From NCBI RefSeq assembly GCF_017676385.1, contig NZ_JAFFZN010000039.1, forward strand, positions 1 to 60,544: a DNA stretch of 60,544 nt. Reading direction: 5' to 3'. Each line of letters opens with the position of its first letter. The first letter of the stretch is position 1. Positions 7,434-16,600 of the stretch are shown piece after piece. The position numbers were made by a program, and so were the translations under genes. The notes beneath the pieces are model-generated. The model was not told the DNA's origin. It was given only the letters and a program-made list of their open reading frames with translations, and did not search any database. Source of the stretch: Streptomyces spirodelae (lineage in GTDB: Bacteria > Actinomycetota > Actinomycetes > Streptomycetales > Streptomycetaceae).

Positions 7434-8840
7434 TCAGGCCACGGCCTCGTGCAGGTGGGCCGTCTGGCGGTCGGTGAGCCGCCCGATGGCAGCCAGCGAG
7501 GGGCGCCGGTCCAGTACCTGGCGGGCGACCTCGCGGACGTCGTCCGGGGTGACGGCGGCGATCTTGCCGAGCATGTCGTCGGTGGACATCTGCTCGCCCC
7601 AGCACAGCTCGCTCTTGCCGACACGGTGCATCAGCGCACCGGTGTCCTCCAGGCCGAGCACCGTGGAGCCGGACAGCTGGCCGATGGCGTGCCGTACCTC
7701 GTCGTCGCTCAGCCCGTGCTGTGCGACGCTGTCGAGTTCCTCACGGCAGATCTTGAGCACGTCGGGCACCTGGCTGGGGCGGCAGCCCACATAGACGCTG
7801 AAGAGGCCGCAGTCGGCGTAGCCGGAGGTGTAGGCGTAGGTGCTGTAGGCCAGGCCGCGCCGTTCGCGGATCTCCTGGAAGAGCCGGGAGCTCATACCGC
7901 CGCCGAGCGCCGTGCTGAGCACGGCGAGCGGCCAGCGGCGCTCGTCGTGGCGGGAGACGCCGGGCATGCCGAGCACCAGGTGGGCCTGTTCGGTCGGCCG
8001 GTCCAGGAAGTCGACGCGGCCGCCGCCGCGCAGGGTGCGGCTGCCGGACCGGGGGCCGACCGGATCGGCGCCGGCCGTGCGGTCGAGGGCTCCGGCGCGG
8101 TCGAACGCGGCCCGCACCTGCCTGACGACCTTCTCGTGTGAGAGGTTTCCGGCGGCGGCGACCACCAGCCGGGTGGGGTCGTAGTGCTTCCGGTAGAAGC
8201 GGGCCACCTGGTCGCGGGCGAGGGCGTTGACGCTGTCCACGGTGCCCAGGACAGGGCGGCCCAGCGGGGTGTCGCCGAACATGGTGTGCGCGAACAGGTC
8301 GTGGACGCAGTCGCCCGCGTCGTCCTCCGTCATCGCGATCTCTTCGAGGATCACGCCGCGCTCGGACTCGACCTCGGCCGGGTCGATGACGGAGCTGGTG
8401 AGCATGTCGGAGACCACGTCGATGGCCAGCGGCAGGTCGGCGTCCAGAACCCGCGCGTAGTAGCAGGTGAACTCCTTGGTGGTGAAGGCGTTCATCTCGC
8501 CCCCCACCGCGTCCAGCGCCGCCGAGATCTCCAGTGCGCTGCGCCGCTCGGTGCCTTTGAAGAGCAGATGCTCAAGGTAGTGCGTGGCACCGCTGAGCGC
8601 CCGCGTCTCGTCGCGGGAGCCGACGTGTGCCCAGATGCCGAAGGTGGCCGAGCGGACGGTCGGCAGGGTTTCGGTGATCACCCGGAGCCCGCCTGGGAGC
8701 ACGCTCTTGCGGACGGTGCCCGCGCCGTTCTGCCCGGGGATCAGGGTCCGGGTGCGGGTCTTCGCCGTGGTCTTGGTACGGGCGACGGCCCGCCCTGCCG
8801 GGATGGCGGGGCGGGCCGTCGTGCGGAACGTACGCGTCAC
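7434..8840 (-). CDS. M16 family zinc metallopeptidase
   Basis: This is an insulinase/pitrilysin-type (M16) peptidase of 468 residues. The inverted zinc motif HYLEH lies at residues 87-91, followed by the LLFKGT stretch and a conserved downstream EE(I/V) region (VILEEIAMTEDD). A second M16-like half follows (YVGCRPSQVPDVLK onward). The GTG start at 8840 overlaps the pnp stop as GTGA, implying translational coupling. Linkage of pnp to an M16 peptidase gene is common in actinobacteria and firmicutes; the biological link is not established. The first about 40 residues are rich in Thr/Arg and Ala and are probably disordered. Confidence 0.93.
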   Translation of the reverse strand: MTRTFRTTARPAIPAGRAVARTKTTAKTRTRTLIPGQNGAGTVRKSVLPGGLRVITETLPTVRSATFGIWAHVGSRDETRALSGATHYLEHLLFKGTERRSALEISAALDAVGGEMNAFTTKEFTCYYARVLDADLPLAIDVVSDMLTSSVIDPAEVESERGVILEEIAMTEDDAGDCVHDLFAHTMFGDTPLGRPVLGTVDSVNALARDQVARFYRKHYDPTRLVVAAAGNLSHEKVVRQVRAAFDRAGALDRTAGADPVGPRSGSRTLRGGGRVDFLDRPTEQAHLVLGMPGVSRHDERRWPLAVLSTALGGGMSSRLFQEIRERRGLAYSTYAYTSGYADCGLFSVYVGCRPSQVPDVLKICREELDSVAQHGLSDDEVRHAIGQLSGSTVLGLEDTGALMHRVGKSELCWGEQMSTDDMLGKIAAVTPDDVREVARQVLDRRPSLAAIGRLTDRQTAHLHEAVA

Positions 8841-11122
8841 TTCGCGGTCTCGTCCTCGGTTCCGGCGGAGCCGGACTCGGAGACCGCAGCGGCGGACTCG
8901 GACGCCTCGGCGCCCTCGGTCGCGGAGCCGCTGTCGGACTCGGCCTCGTCCAGGACCGGGATGAGGGACAGCTTGCCGCGCTGGTCGATCTCGGCGATCT
9001 CGACCTGGACCTTCTGACCGACGCCCAGGACGTCCTCGACGTTCTCCACGCGCTTGCCGCCGGCCAGCTTGCGGATCTGCGAGATGTGCAGCAGACCGTC
9101 CTTGCCGGGCAGCAGCGAGACGAAGGCACCGAAGGTGGTCGTCTTGACGACGGTGCCCAGGTAGCGCTCGCCCACCTCGGGCATCGTCGGGTTGGCGATG
9201 CCGTTGATGGTGGCGCGCGCCGCCTCGGCTGCCGGGCCGTCGGCGGCACCGATGTAGATGGTGCCGTCGTCCTCGATGGTGATGTCGGCGCCGGTGTCCT
9301 CCTGGATCTGGTTGATCATCTTGCCCTTGGGGCCGATGACCTCACCGATCTTGTCCACCGGGATCTTCACGGTGATGATCCGCGGCGCGTTCGGGGACAT
9401 CTCGTCCGGGACGTCGATGGCCTCGGTCATCACATCGAGGATGTGCAGCCGGGCGTCGCGGGCCTGCTTGAGGGCCGCGGCCAGCACGGAGGCCGGGATG
9501 CCGTCCAGCTTGGTGTCGAGCTGGAGCGCGGTGACGAACTCCTTGGTGCCGGCGACCTTGAAGTCCATGTCGCCGAACGCGTCCTCGGCGCCGAGGATGT
9601 CGGTCAGCGTCACATAGTGGGTCTCGCCCTCGATCTCCTGGGAGATCAGGCCCATGGCGATACCGGCGACCGGGGCCTTGAGCGGCACACCGGCGTTCAG
9701 CAGCGACATCGTGGACGCGCAGACCGAGCCCATGGACGTCGAGCCGTTGGAGCCCAGCGCCTCGGAGACCTGCCGGATCGCGTACGGGAACTCCTCGCGG
9801 GTCGGCAGCACCGGTACCACGGCGCGCTCGGCGAGCGCGCCGTGCCCGATCTCGCGGCGCTTGGGCGAGCCGACGCGGCCCGTCTCGCCGGTGGAGTAGG
9901 GCGGGAAGTTGTAGTTGTGCATGTAGCGCTTGCGGGTCACCGGCGAGAGGGTGTCCAGCTGCTGCTCCATGCGGAGCATGTTCAGCGTGGTGACGCCCAG
10001 GATCTGGGTCTCGCCGCGCTCGAACAGCGCCGAGCCGTGCACCCGCGGGATGGCCTCGACCTCGGCGGCCAGCGTACGGATGTCCGTGACACCGCGGCCG
10101 TCGATGCGCTTCTTCTCCTTGATGACGCGCTCGCGCACCAGGTTCTTCGTCAGCGCGCGGTAGGCGGCGGAGATCTCCTTCTCGCGGCCTTCGAACTGCG
10201 GGAGCAGCTTCTCGGCGGCGAGCGCCTTGACGCGGTCCAGCTCGCTCTCGCGCTCCTGCTTGCCCCCGATGGTCAGCGCCTGGGCGAGTTCGTCGCGAAC
10301 GGCCTCGGTGAGCGCCTCCAGGACGTCGTCCTGGTAGTCGAGGAAGATCGGGAACTCGCCGGTGGGCTTGGCGGCCTTCGCGGCGAGGTCGGCCTGTGCC
10401 TTGCACAGCACCTTGATGAAGGGCTTGGCGGCCTCCAGACCGGCGGCAACCACCTCCTCGGTCGGTGCCTCGGCGCCGCCCTTGACCAGCTCGATGGTCT
10501 TCTCGGTGGCCTCGGCCTCGACCATCATCACGGCCACGTCGCCGTCCGGCAGCACGCGGCCGGCGACGACCATGTCGAAGACGGCCTCCTCCAGCTCGGT
10601 GTGGGTCGGGAAGGCGACCCACTGGCCCTTGATCAGGGCGACACGGGTGCCGCCGATCGGGCCCGAGAAGGGCAGGCCCGCGAGCTGCGTGGAGCAGGAG
10701 GCGGCATTGATGGCGACCACGTCGTAGAGGTGGTCGGGGTTGAGGGCCATGATCGTCTCGACGATCTGGATCTCGTTGCGCAGGCCCTTCTTGAAGGAGG
10801 GGCGCAGCGGGCGGTCGATCAGGCGGCAGGTGAGGATCGCGTCCTCGGACGGGCGGCCCTCACGCCGGAAGAAGGAGCCGGGGATCTTGCCCGCGGAGTA
10901 CATCCGCTCTTCGACGTCGACCGTCAGAGGGAAGAAGTCCAGCTGGTCCTTGGGCTGCTTCGAGGCGGTGGTGGCCGACAGCACCATGGTGTCGTCGTCC
11001 AGGTAGGCCACGGCCGAACCGGCGGCCTGCTTGGCGAGGCGGCCGGTCTCGAAGCGGATGGTACGGGTGCCGAAGGGGCCGTTGTCGATGACGGCCTCGG
11101 CGTAGTGGGTCTCGTTCTCCAC
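8837..11122 (-). CDS. pnp: Polyribonucleotide nucleotidyltransferase (PNPase / GpsI)
   Basis: PNPase degrades RNA 3' to 5' by phosphorolysis and, in Streptomyces, also adds RNA 3' tails. The 761-residue product has two RNase PH cores (the first contains RREGRPSEDAIL and RLIDRPLRPSF), then a KH domain (IPVDKIGEVIGPKGKMI) and an S1 domain (GERYLGTVVKTTTFGAFVSL). A Ser/Glu/Ala-rich acidic tail of about 45 residues ends the protein. The GTG start at 11122 is preceded by GAGGAGAT. The gene sits downstream of rpsO with a 330-base leader that contains a very stable hairpin. In S. coelicolor this region is known to carry both read-through transcription and separate pnp promoters. Confidence 0.97.
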   Translation of the reverse strand: MENETHYAEAVIDNGPFGTRTIRFETGRLAKQAAGSAVAYLDDDTMVLSATTASKQPKDQLDFFPLTVDVEERMYSAGKIPGSFFRREGRPSEDAILTCRLIDRPLRPSFKKGLRNEIQIVETIMALNPDHLYDVVAINAASCSTQLAGLPFSGPIGGTRVALIKGQWVAFPTHTELEEAVFDMVVAGRVLPDGDVAVMMVEAEATEKTIELVKGGAEAPTEEVVAAGLEAAKPFIKVLCKAQADLAAKAAKPTGEFPIFLDYQDDVLEALTEAVRDELAQALTIGGKQERESELDRVKALAAEKLLPQFEGREKEISAAYRALTKNLVRERVIKEKKRIDGRGVTDIRTLAAEVEAIPRVHGSALFERGETQILGVTTLNMLRMEQQLDTLSPVTRKRYMHNYNFPPYSTGETGRVGSPKRREIGHGALAERAVVPVLPTREEFPYAIRQVSEALGSNGSTSMGSVCASTMSLLNAGVPLKAPVAGIAMGLISQEIEGETHYVTLTDILGAEDAFGDMDFKVAGTKEFVTALQLDTKLDGIPASVLAAALKQARDARLHILDVMTEAIDVPDEMSPNAPRIITVKIPVDKIGEVIGPKGKMINQIQEDTGADITIEDDGTIYIGAADGPAAEAARATINGIANPTMPEVGERYLGTVVKTTTFGAFVSLLPGKDGLLHISQIRKLAGGKRVENVEDVLGVGQKVQVEIAEIDQRGKLSLIPVLDEAESDSGSATEGAEASESAAAVSESGSAGTEDETAK

Positions 11123-11306
11123 CAGGAATATCTCCTCGTCTGTGTCCGCTGCTCGTCTGCGGCGGACTGTGTACTGGCGGAGCGCTCCCGGTGCGGGCCG
11201 GTCTTCGATCGAAGCTCCCGGTGCCTCCGCGGGGTCTCCACGGGTCCGGGGGCCACTACCGAGGACCGGCGTCTCGGGCGCGCTCCTTCCTCATGCTGTC
11301 TGTGCT

Positions 11307-11333
11307 GTCCTACGGCTTTGTCTCGCGTGACAA
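11307..11333 (-). promoter_or_regulatory. Possible pnp promoter in the rpsO-pnp intergenic region
   Basis: On the minus strand TTGTCA (11333-11328) is followed after 15 bases by TAGGAC (11312-11307), close to the streptomycete -10 consensus. The spacing is short, so this is tentative. Separate pnp promoters in this interval are known in S. coelicolor. The rest of 11123-11405 shows no gene. Confidence 0.3.
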
Positions 11334-11405
11334 GACTACAAAGCTTCGACGGTCCGCGAGAGGCTGCCGTACTGCGATGTGGCGAGCGGCCGTGCTGCGA
11401 TACGG

Positions 11406-11445
11406 CGAAGGGAGCGGTTCCCGGGTCCGGGAACCGCTCCCTTCG
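11406..11445 (-). terminator. rpsO-pnp intergenic hairpin (terminator / likely RNase III site)
   Basis: Nineteen-base perfect arms (11406-11424 and 11427-11445, CGAAGGGAGCGGTTCCCGG and its complement) lie 8 bases past the rpsO stop. It can act as an attenuating terminator. In S. coelicolor the equivalent hairpin is cleaved by RNase III and so influences pnp expression. Confidence 0.8.
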
Positions 11446-11452
11446 TCACGTG

Positions 11453-11743
11453 CTAGCGGGCGCCCGCCGCGCCGCGGCGGATGCCGAGGCGCTCGACCAG
11501 CGCACGGAAGCGCTGGATGTCCTTCTTGGCGAGGTACTGCAGCAGGCGGCGACGCTGGCCGACCAGCAGCAGCAGACCACGGCGCGAGTGGTGGTCGTGC
11601 TTGTGGGTCTTCAGGTGCTCGGTCAGGTCGCTGATGCGACGGGAGAGCAGCGCCACCTGGACCTCGGGGGAGCCGGTGTCACCCTCCTTGGTGGCGAACT
11701 CGGAGATGATCTGCTTCTTCGTCGCGGCGTCGAGAGACGACAC
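11453..11743 (-). CDS. rpsO: 30S ribosomal protein S15
   Basis: S15 binds 16S rRNA in the platform of the small subunit. The 96-residue product begins MSSLDAATKKQII and contains the conserved GDTGSPEVQVALLS, the HDHHSRRGLL loop and the RRRLLQYLAKKD helix. The start is GTG at 11743, preceded by GAGGAG; a longer open frame to 11791 has no ribosome site and extends beyond the family length. It is followed by the long hairpin and pnp, the classic rpsO-pnp pair. Confidence 0.97.
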   Translation of the reverse strand: MSSLDAATKKQIISEFATKEGDTGSPEVQVALLSRRISDLTEHLKTHKHDHHSRRGLLLLVGQRRRLLQYLAKKDIQRFRALVERLGIRRGAAGAR

Positions 11744-11836
11744 TCGTACTCCTCGGGGTTCTGGCCGCCGAGCGCCCCTGGTCTTCTTCACAGGGGAGGC
11801 TTCGATACTCGGGAGGCCGGTACAGGGTATCAGTGG

Positions 11837-13363
11837 CTAACTGGTGAGACTGCGGGCCGCCGAGTAGACGTTCATCACCGCCAGGCACAGCGGTACCAGC
11901 GTGAGCAGGACGAACGTCTCCATGATCTCCACGAACCTGCCCCAGAAGGGGGTCACGCCCTTGTGGGGGACCGTCAGCCCGATGGCCACGGCCAACACGG
12001 CGGCCAGGGCGAGCGCGGCGCTCAGCCACACGGTGCGCAGCGCGTCACCACCGGCCGGGAAGTCCCCGGCGAGACCCGCCCCGAGCAGCACCAGCGCCAC
12101 CAGACCGGCGACCAGGGAGCTGCTGACCTGCGAGGTGTAGCGGAAGAGGCGGGCCCGCAGCAGCATCGCGATGCCCGTCGCCAGGGTGAGCAGCTGCCCC
12201 CACCCGGAGCCGGAGAAGCTGAGCACCGCACTGGAGACGACGACCACGGCGGCGCAGCCGCCCACCAGGCCGACCAGCAGTTCGTGGCCGCGCCTCGCCT
12301 GGGCCGCGATCCGCTCCGCGTCGATCGGCCCCTGGGTCTGCGGGGCGGCGTCCGGGTCCGCGTCGTAGTCACTCATCTGGGTGCGCGTGGCCTCGAAGCC
12401 GATGGGCAGCCGCGCGAAGCGGGTGGAGAGGCCCGGCAGAAACGCCAGGACGCCGACGGCGACGGGCGCGCAGATGGCGGCCGTCTCGACCGGGCGCAGG
12501 TCGCTCACGATCGCGATGAAGGTGATCAGGGTGCCGATGGTGGCGGTGAAGGCCGCGGCGACGAACGGGCCGTCGCCGTTGGGGGTGAGCGCGATCAGGA
12601 TGCTGGAGGCCAGCAGCACGGTCACACAGCCCAGCAGGAACTGCAGCCTGCCGATGCCCAGCCCGTCCTCCAGGGGCAGCAGGCCGCTGCCTGCCACCAT
12701 CAGATGCGGCATGGCCGCGAGGCCGAGCGCGATGGCGGTGGCCCGGTCGTCGTAGACGCGGGCCCGCACGGCGGACAGCGCCATCAGCAGCACACCCGCG
12801 ACGGCGGCCAGCACACCGGCGAGCCCGTGCATGTCGTGCCCGGCCGGGTCGGAGAACCACAGCACGAGCGCCATCAGGGCCAGCAGTACGCCACCGCCGA
12901 TCAGCCCGGCGGCGCGCAGCATCCCGTCGCCCCACAGCCGGCGGTCCCGGGTGACGGCCGAGGCGACCGCGTCGGAGACGTCGTCGAAGACGGCGGGCGG
13001 CAGCGACTCGGCGAACGGGCGCAGGCTGAGCACCTCGCCGTCCAGGATGCGCTGGGCCGCGAACGAGCGGGAGCTGTCCAGGACCGTGCCGTCGCGGCGC
13101 ACCAGGTGGTAGCCGACAGGGGCGCCCTCGGCCGGGCTCTGTCCGGACAGCCGCAGGATCTCGGGATAGAGGTCGGCGACCGGGATGTCCTCGGGGAGCG
13201 CGACATCGATCCGGCTGTCCGGTGCGACGATGGTCACCCGGCTGAAGCCGGTGTCCAGTGCCGACCCGGCCGCCCGGCCGGACGGACCGGCCGCACCTCG
13301 GGCACCACCGGAACCCGGCTGCCCACCGGATCCGGTGGCCGCGGCGGAAGCCGTCGTACTCAC
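11837..13363 (-). CDS. eccD: Type VII secretion integral membrane protein EccD
   Basis: EccD forms the central membrane pore ring of ESX systems. The product is 508 residues from the GTG at 13363, which has GAGGGGG upstream; an upstream extension to 13504 is unlikely. After a Gly/Ala-rich start comes a ubiquitin-like domain (FSRVTIVAPDSRIDVALPED to about residue 140). Eleven hydrophobic helices follow, the first near LIGGGVLLALMALVLWF and the last FVLLTLVPLCLAVMNVY. A cytosolic loop between helices 6 and 7 carries DYDADPDAAPQTQGPIDAER. The gene is divergent from eccC across about 300 bases. No EccA homologue is visible in the locus, as is usual in Streptomyces. Confidence 0.92.
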   Translation of the reverse strand: MSTTASAAATGSGGQPGSGGARGAAGPSGRAAGSALDTGFSRVTIVAPDSRIDVALPEDIPVADLYPEILRLSGQSPAEGAPVGYHLVRRDGTVLDSSRSFAAQRILDGEVLSLRPFAESLPPAVFDDVSDAVASAVTRDRRLWGDGMLRAAGLIGGGVLLALMALVLWFSDPAGHDMHGLAGVLAAVAGVLLMALSAVRARVYDDRATAIALGLAAMPHLMVAGSGLLPLEDGLGIGRLQFLLGCVTVLLASSILIALTPNGDGPFVAAAFTATIGTLITFIAIVSDLRPVETAAICAPVAVGVLAFLPGLSTRFARLPIGFEATRTQMSDYDADPDAAPQTQGPIDAERIAAQARRGHELLVGLVGGCAAVVVVSSAVLSFSGSGWGQLLTLATGIAMLLRARLFRYTSQVSSSLVAGLVALVLLGAGLAGDFPAGGDALRTVWLSAALALAAVLAVAIGLTVPHKGVTPFWGRFVEIMETFVLLTLVPLCLAVMNVYSAARSLTS

Positions 13364-13517
13364 CTGTGTGTCCCCCTCGAAGAGCCTGCTGGGCACCTGC
13401 TCGAAAGTGTGCTGGGCGTCAGTGGGCCGGGCGTCCGCTCGCGAGCCCCTGGGCCGCCGCCACGTCATCGCGGCAGCGCGCGACACCCTACCGCTCCCGG
13501 TCAACTCACTGTGCCAC

Positions 13518-13523
13518 TAGGAT
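13518..13523 (+). promoter_or_regulatory. Candidate -10 element in the eccD-eccC divergent region
   Basis: TAGGAT matches the streptomycete vegetative -10 consensus and lies 138 bases before the eccC start. No good -35 is seen 17-18 bases upstream, so the call is weak. The remainder of 13364-13660 holds no gene or strong hairpin. Confidence 0.25.
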
Positions 13524-13660
13524 CGCCAGCCGCGGAGGGGGACCGTCCTGAAGGGACCGTCGCCACCGGGTGCCGGCACCGAACCGTCCCTTCCGCACCA
13601 GGGACGCGGGGAACCCGGACGCAGGGAACCCTAGGGAACGCAAGGGAAATTGGTGCGCGA

Positions 13661-16600
13661 GTGACCCAGATCGTCGTCAAGCGTCCGCCTCGGGCATTGC
13701 CTCCCGAAGTGCCCGCCGAGGAACTCCGGTTGGAGCCGCCCCCTGAGCTGCCCAAGGCGAATCAGGAGGGCATGTGGATGCAGGTGCTGCCGATGCTCGG
13801 CATGGGCGGCTCCAGCGTCTACTTCCTCATGCCTGGCATGAACTCCCACCCGATGATGAAGATCATGGGTGTCCTGATGCTGTTCTCCACGGTCACCATG
13901 GTCATCGCCATGGTGGTGCGGATGCGCCGGGGCACCCAGGGCGAGATGGCGCAGTCGCGGCGCGACTACTTCAGGTACCTGGCCCAGACCCGCCGCACGG
14001 TCCGCAAGACCGCGCTCAAGCAGCGCGACGCCCAGTTCTATCTGCACCCCGCGCCCGACCAGTTGTGGTCCCTGGTGGCCGAGGGCAGCAGGGTGTGGGA
14101 GCGGCGCCCCTCCGACGTCGACTTCGGACAGGTGCGCGTCGGGCTCGGCGTACAGCAGTTGGCCACCCCGCTGATCAGCCCGGACACCGCACCGGTCGAC
14201 GAACTGGAGCCGCTGACGGCCGGCGCGATGCACCAGTTCATCAACACCCACGCCACCCTCGACGGGCTACCGATGGCCGTGTCGCTGCGGGCCTTCTACC
14301 ACATGACCGTCAGCGGCGACCCCGACTCCGTGTACGCCTCGGCACGCGCCCTGCTGTGCTCGCTCGCCGCGATGCACTCCCCCGAGGACCTGGTCATCGC
14401 GGTCGCAGCGAACCGTGAGAGCTACGGCGCCTGGGACTGGGCCAAGTGGCTGCCGCACGCGCAGGCCAAGGACCAGGCCGACGGTGCGGGAGCACGACGG
14501 CTGGTCGTCGGCGACACCCTCGAACTCGAGGAGCTGCTCGCCGCCCGGCTGGAGGGACGCCCGCGGTTCAGCGCCGCGGCCGACCCGGTGCTGGAAGCGC
14601 CGCACCTCGTCGTCGTCCTGGACGGCACGACCGTGCTCCCCAACTCGCAACTGGCCGCGCAGGAAGGTCTCCAGGGCGTCACCATCGTCGAGATCGTCCC
14701 CGGCGACATCGACGTACCGCGCGGCGGACTGTCCGTCGTCGTACAGCCGCGCACCCTGCGTCTGGAGTCGGGCCACGGCATGGTCTACGAGGGGACCCCC
14801 GACTCCCTCTCCTACGAGGCGGCCGAGGCGGTGGCGCGGCAGCTCGCGCCACTGCGGGTCGGCTCCGGCGACGACGGTGACGAACCGCTGCTGGCCAAAC
14901 TGGAGTTCACCGACCTGCTCAACCTGGGAGACGCCGCCTCCGTCGATGTCTCCCGCACCTGGCGGCCGCGCTCGCAGGCCGAGCGGCTGCGGGTGCCCAT
15001 CGGCGTGGGCGAGGACGGCCAGCCGGTGATGCTCGACCTCAAGGAGGCCGCACAGGACGGCATGGGGCCGCACGGGCTGTGCGTGGGCGCGACCGGTTCC
15101 GGTAAGTCGGAGCTGCTTCGCACCCTGGTGCTCGGCCTGGCCGTCACCCACTCCTCGGAGACCCTGAACTTCGTCCTCGCGGACTTCAAGGGCGGTGCGA
15201 CCTTCGCCGGAATGGCGCACATGCCGCACGTCGCCGCCGTGATCACCAACCTCGCCGACGACCTGACCCTCGTCGACCGCATGGGCGACTCCATCCGCGG
15301 CGAGCTCAACCGGCGCCAGGAGATGCTGCGCGACGCGGGCAACTACGCCAACATCCACGATTACGAGAAGGCCCGCGCGGCCGGAGCCCCCCTCTCCCCC
15401 ATCCCGTCACTCGTCCTGGTCATTGACGAGTTCAGCGAGCTGCTCACCGCCAAGCCGGACTTCATCGACATGTTCATCCAGATCGGCCGCATCGGCCGCT
15501 CCCTGGGTGTGCACCTGCTGCTGGCCTCTCAGCGGCTGGAAGAGGGTCGGCTGCGCGGCCTGGAGACCTATCTCTCCTACCGGGTCGGCCTGCGCACCTT
15601 CTCCGCCGCCGAGTCCCGCGCCGCACTGGGCGTCCCCGACGCCTACCACCTGCCCTCGGTGCCCGGCTCCGGCTATCTGAAGTTCGGCACCGACGAGATG
15701 ACCCGCTTCAAGGCCGCCTACGTCTCCGGCGTCTACCGGGCCGGCGGAGACGACCTGCCGGCCGGACCGCTGGCCCCCAACCGGCGGCCCGTGCTGTTCA
15801 CAGCCGCCGAGGTGCCCGTACAGCGGCCCGACCCGGAGACAGCGCCCGTGCCCGCGCAGCCCGACACCGGCGCCGACGACGACGCGCTCGCCGACACCGT
15901 GCTGGACGTGGTCGTACGGCGGCTGGAAGGCCAGGGCACCCCTGCGCACCAGGTGTGGCTGCCCCCGCTGGACAACGCCTCGCCCCTGGACGAACTGCTG
16001 CCGCCGCTGCAGCCCGTCGAGGGCCGCGGCCTGACGGCGCCCGACTACCCCCGGCGCGGACAGCTCGTCGTCCCAGTCGGCCTCGTGGACAAGCCCTTCG
16101 AACAGCGCCGCGACCCGCTGTACCTCGACTTCTCCGGCGCCGCGGGCCATATGCTCGTCGTCGGCGGTCCGCAGTCCGGCAAGTCCACCCTGATGCGGAC
16201 GCTGATCTCGTCGTTCGCCCTCACCCACACCCCCGCCGAGGTGCAGTTCTACGGGCTCGACTTCGGTGGTGGCGGCATGTCGGCCATCGCCGGACTGCCG
16301 CACGTGGGCGGCATCGCCTCCCGCCTCGACCCCGAACGGGTACGGCGCACGGTCGCCGAGGTCTACGGCATCCTCAACCGCCGCGAGGAGTACTTCCGCG
16401 CCAACAACATCGACTCCATCTCGACCTACCGCAGGCGCCGCTCCCGCGGTGAGATCACCGATCAGCCGTGGGGCGATGTCTTCCTGGTCATCGACGGCTG
16501 GGGCAACTTCCGCAACGACTACGAGGGCCTGGGCGACATCGTCAACGACATCGCGGCCCGCGGCCTCGGCTACGGCGTCCACCTGGTCGTCACAGCATCC

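Noticed and set aside
9086..13660. Very long plus-strand open frame ahead of eccC, up to 2848 codons in total
   Set aside because: It runs antisense through pnp, rpsO and eccD and exists only because stop codons are rare in this GC-rich DNA. The eccC family start fits GTG 13661.
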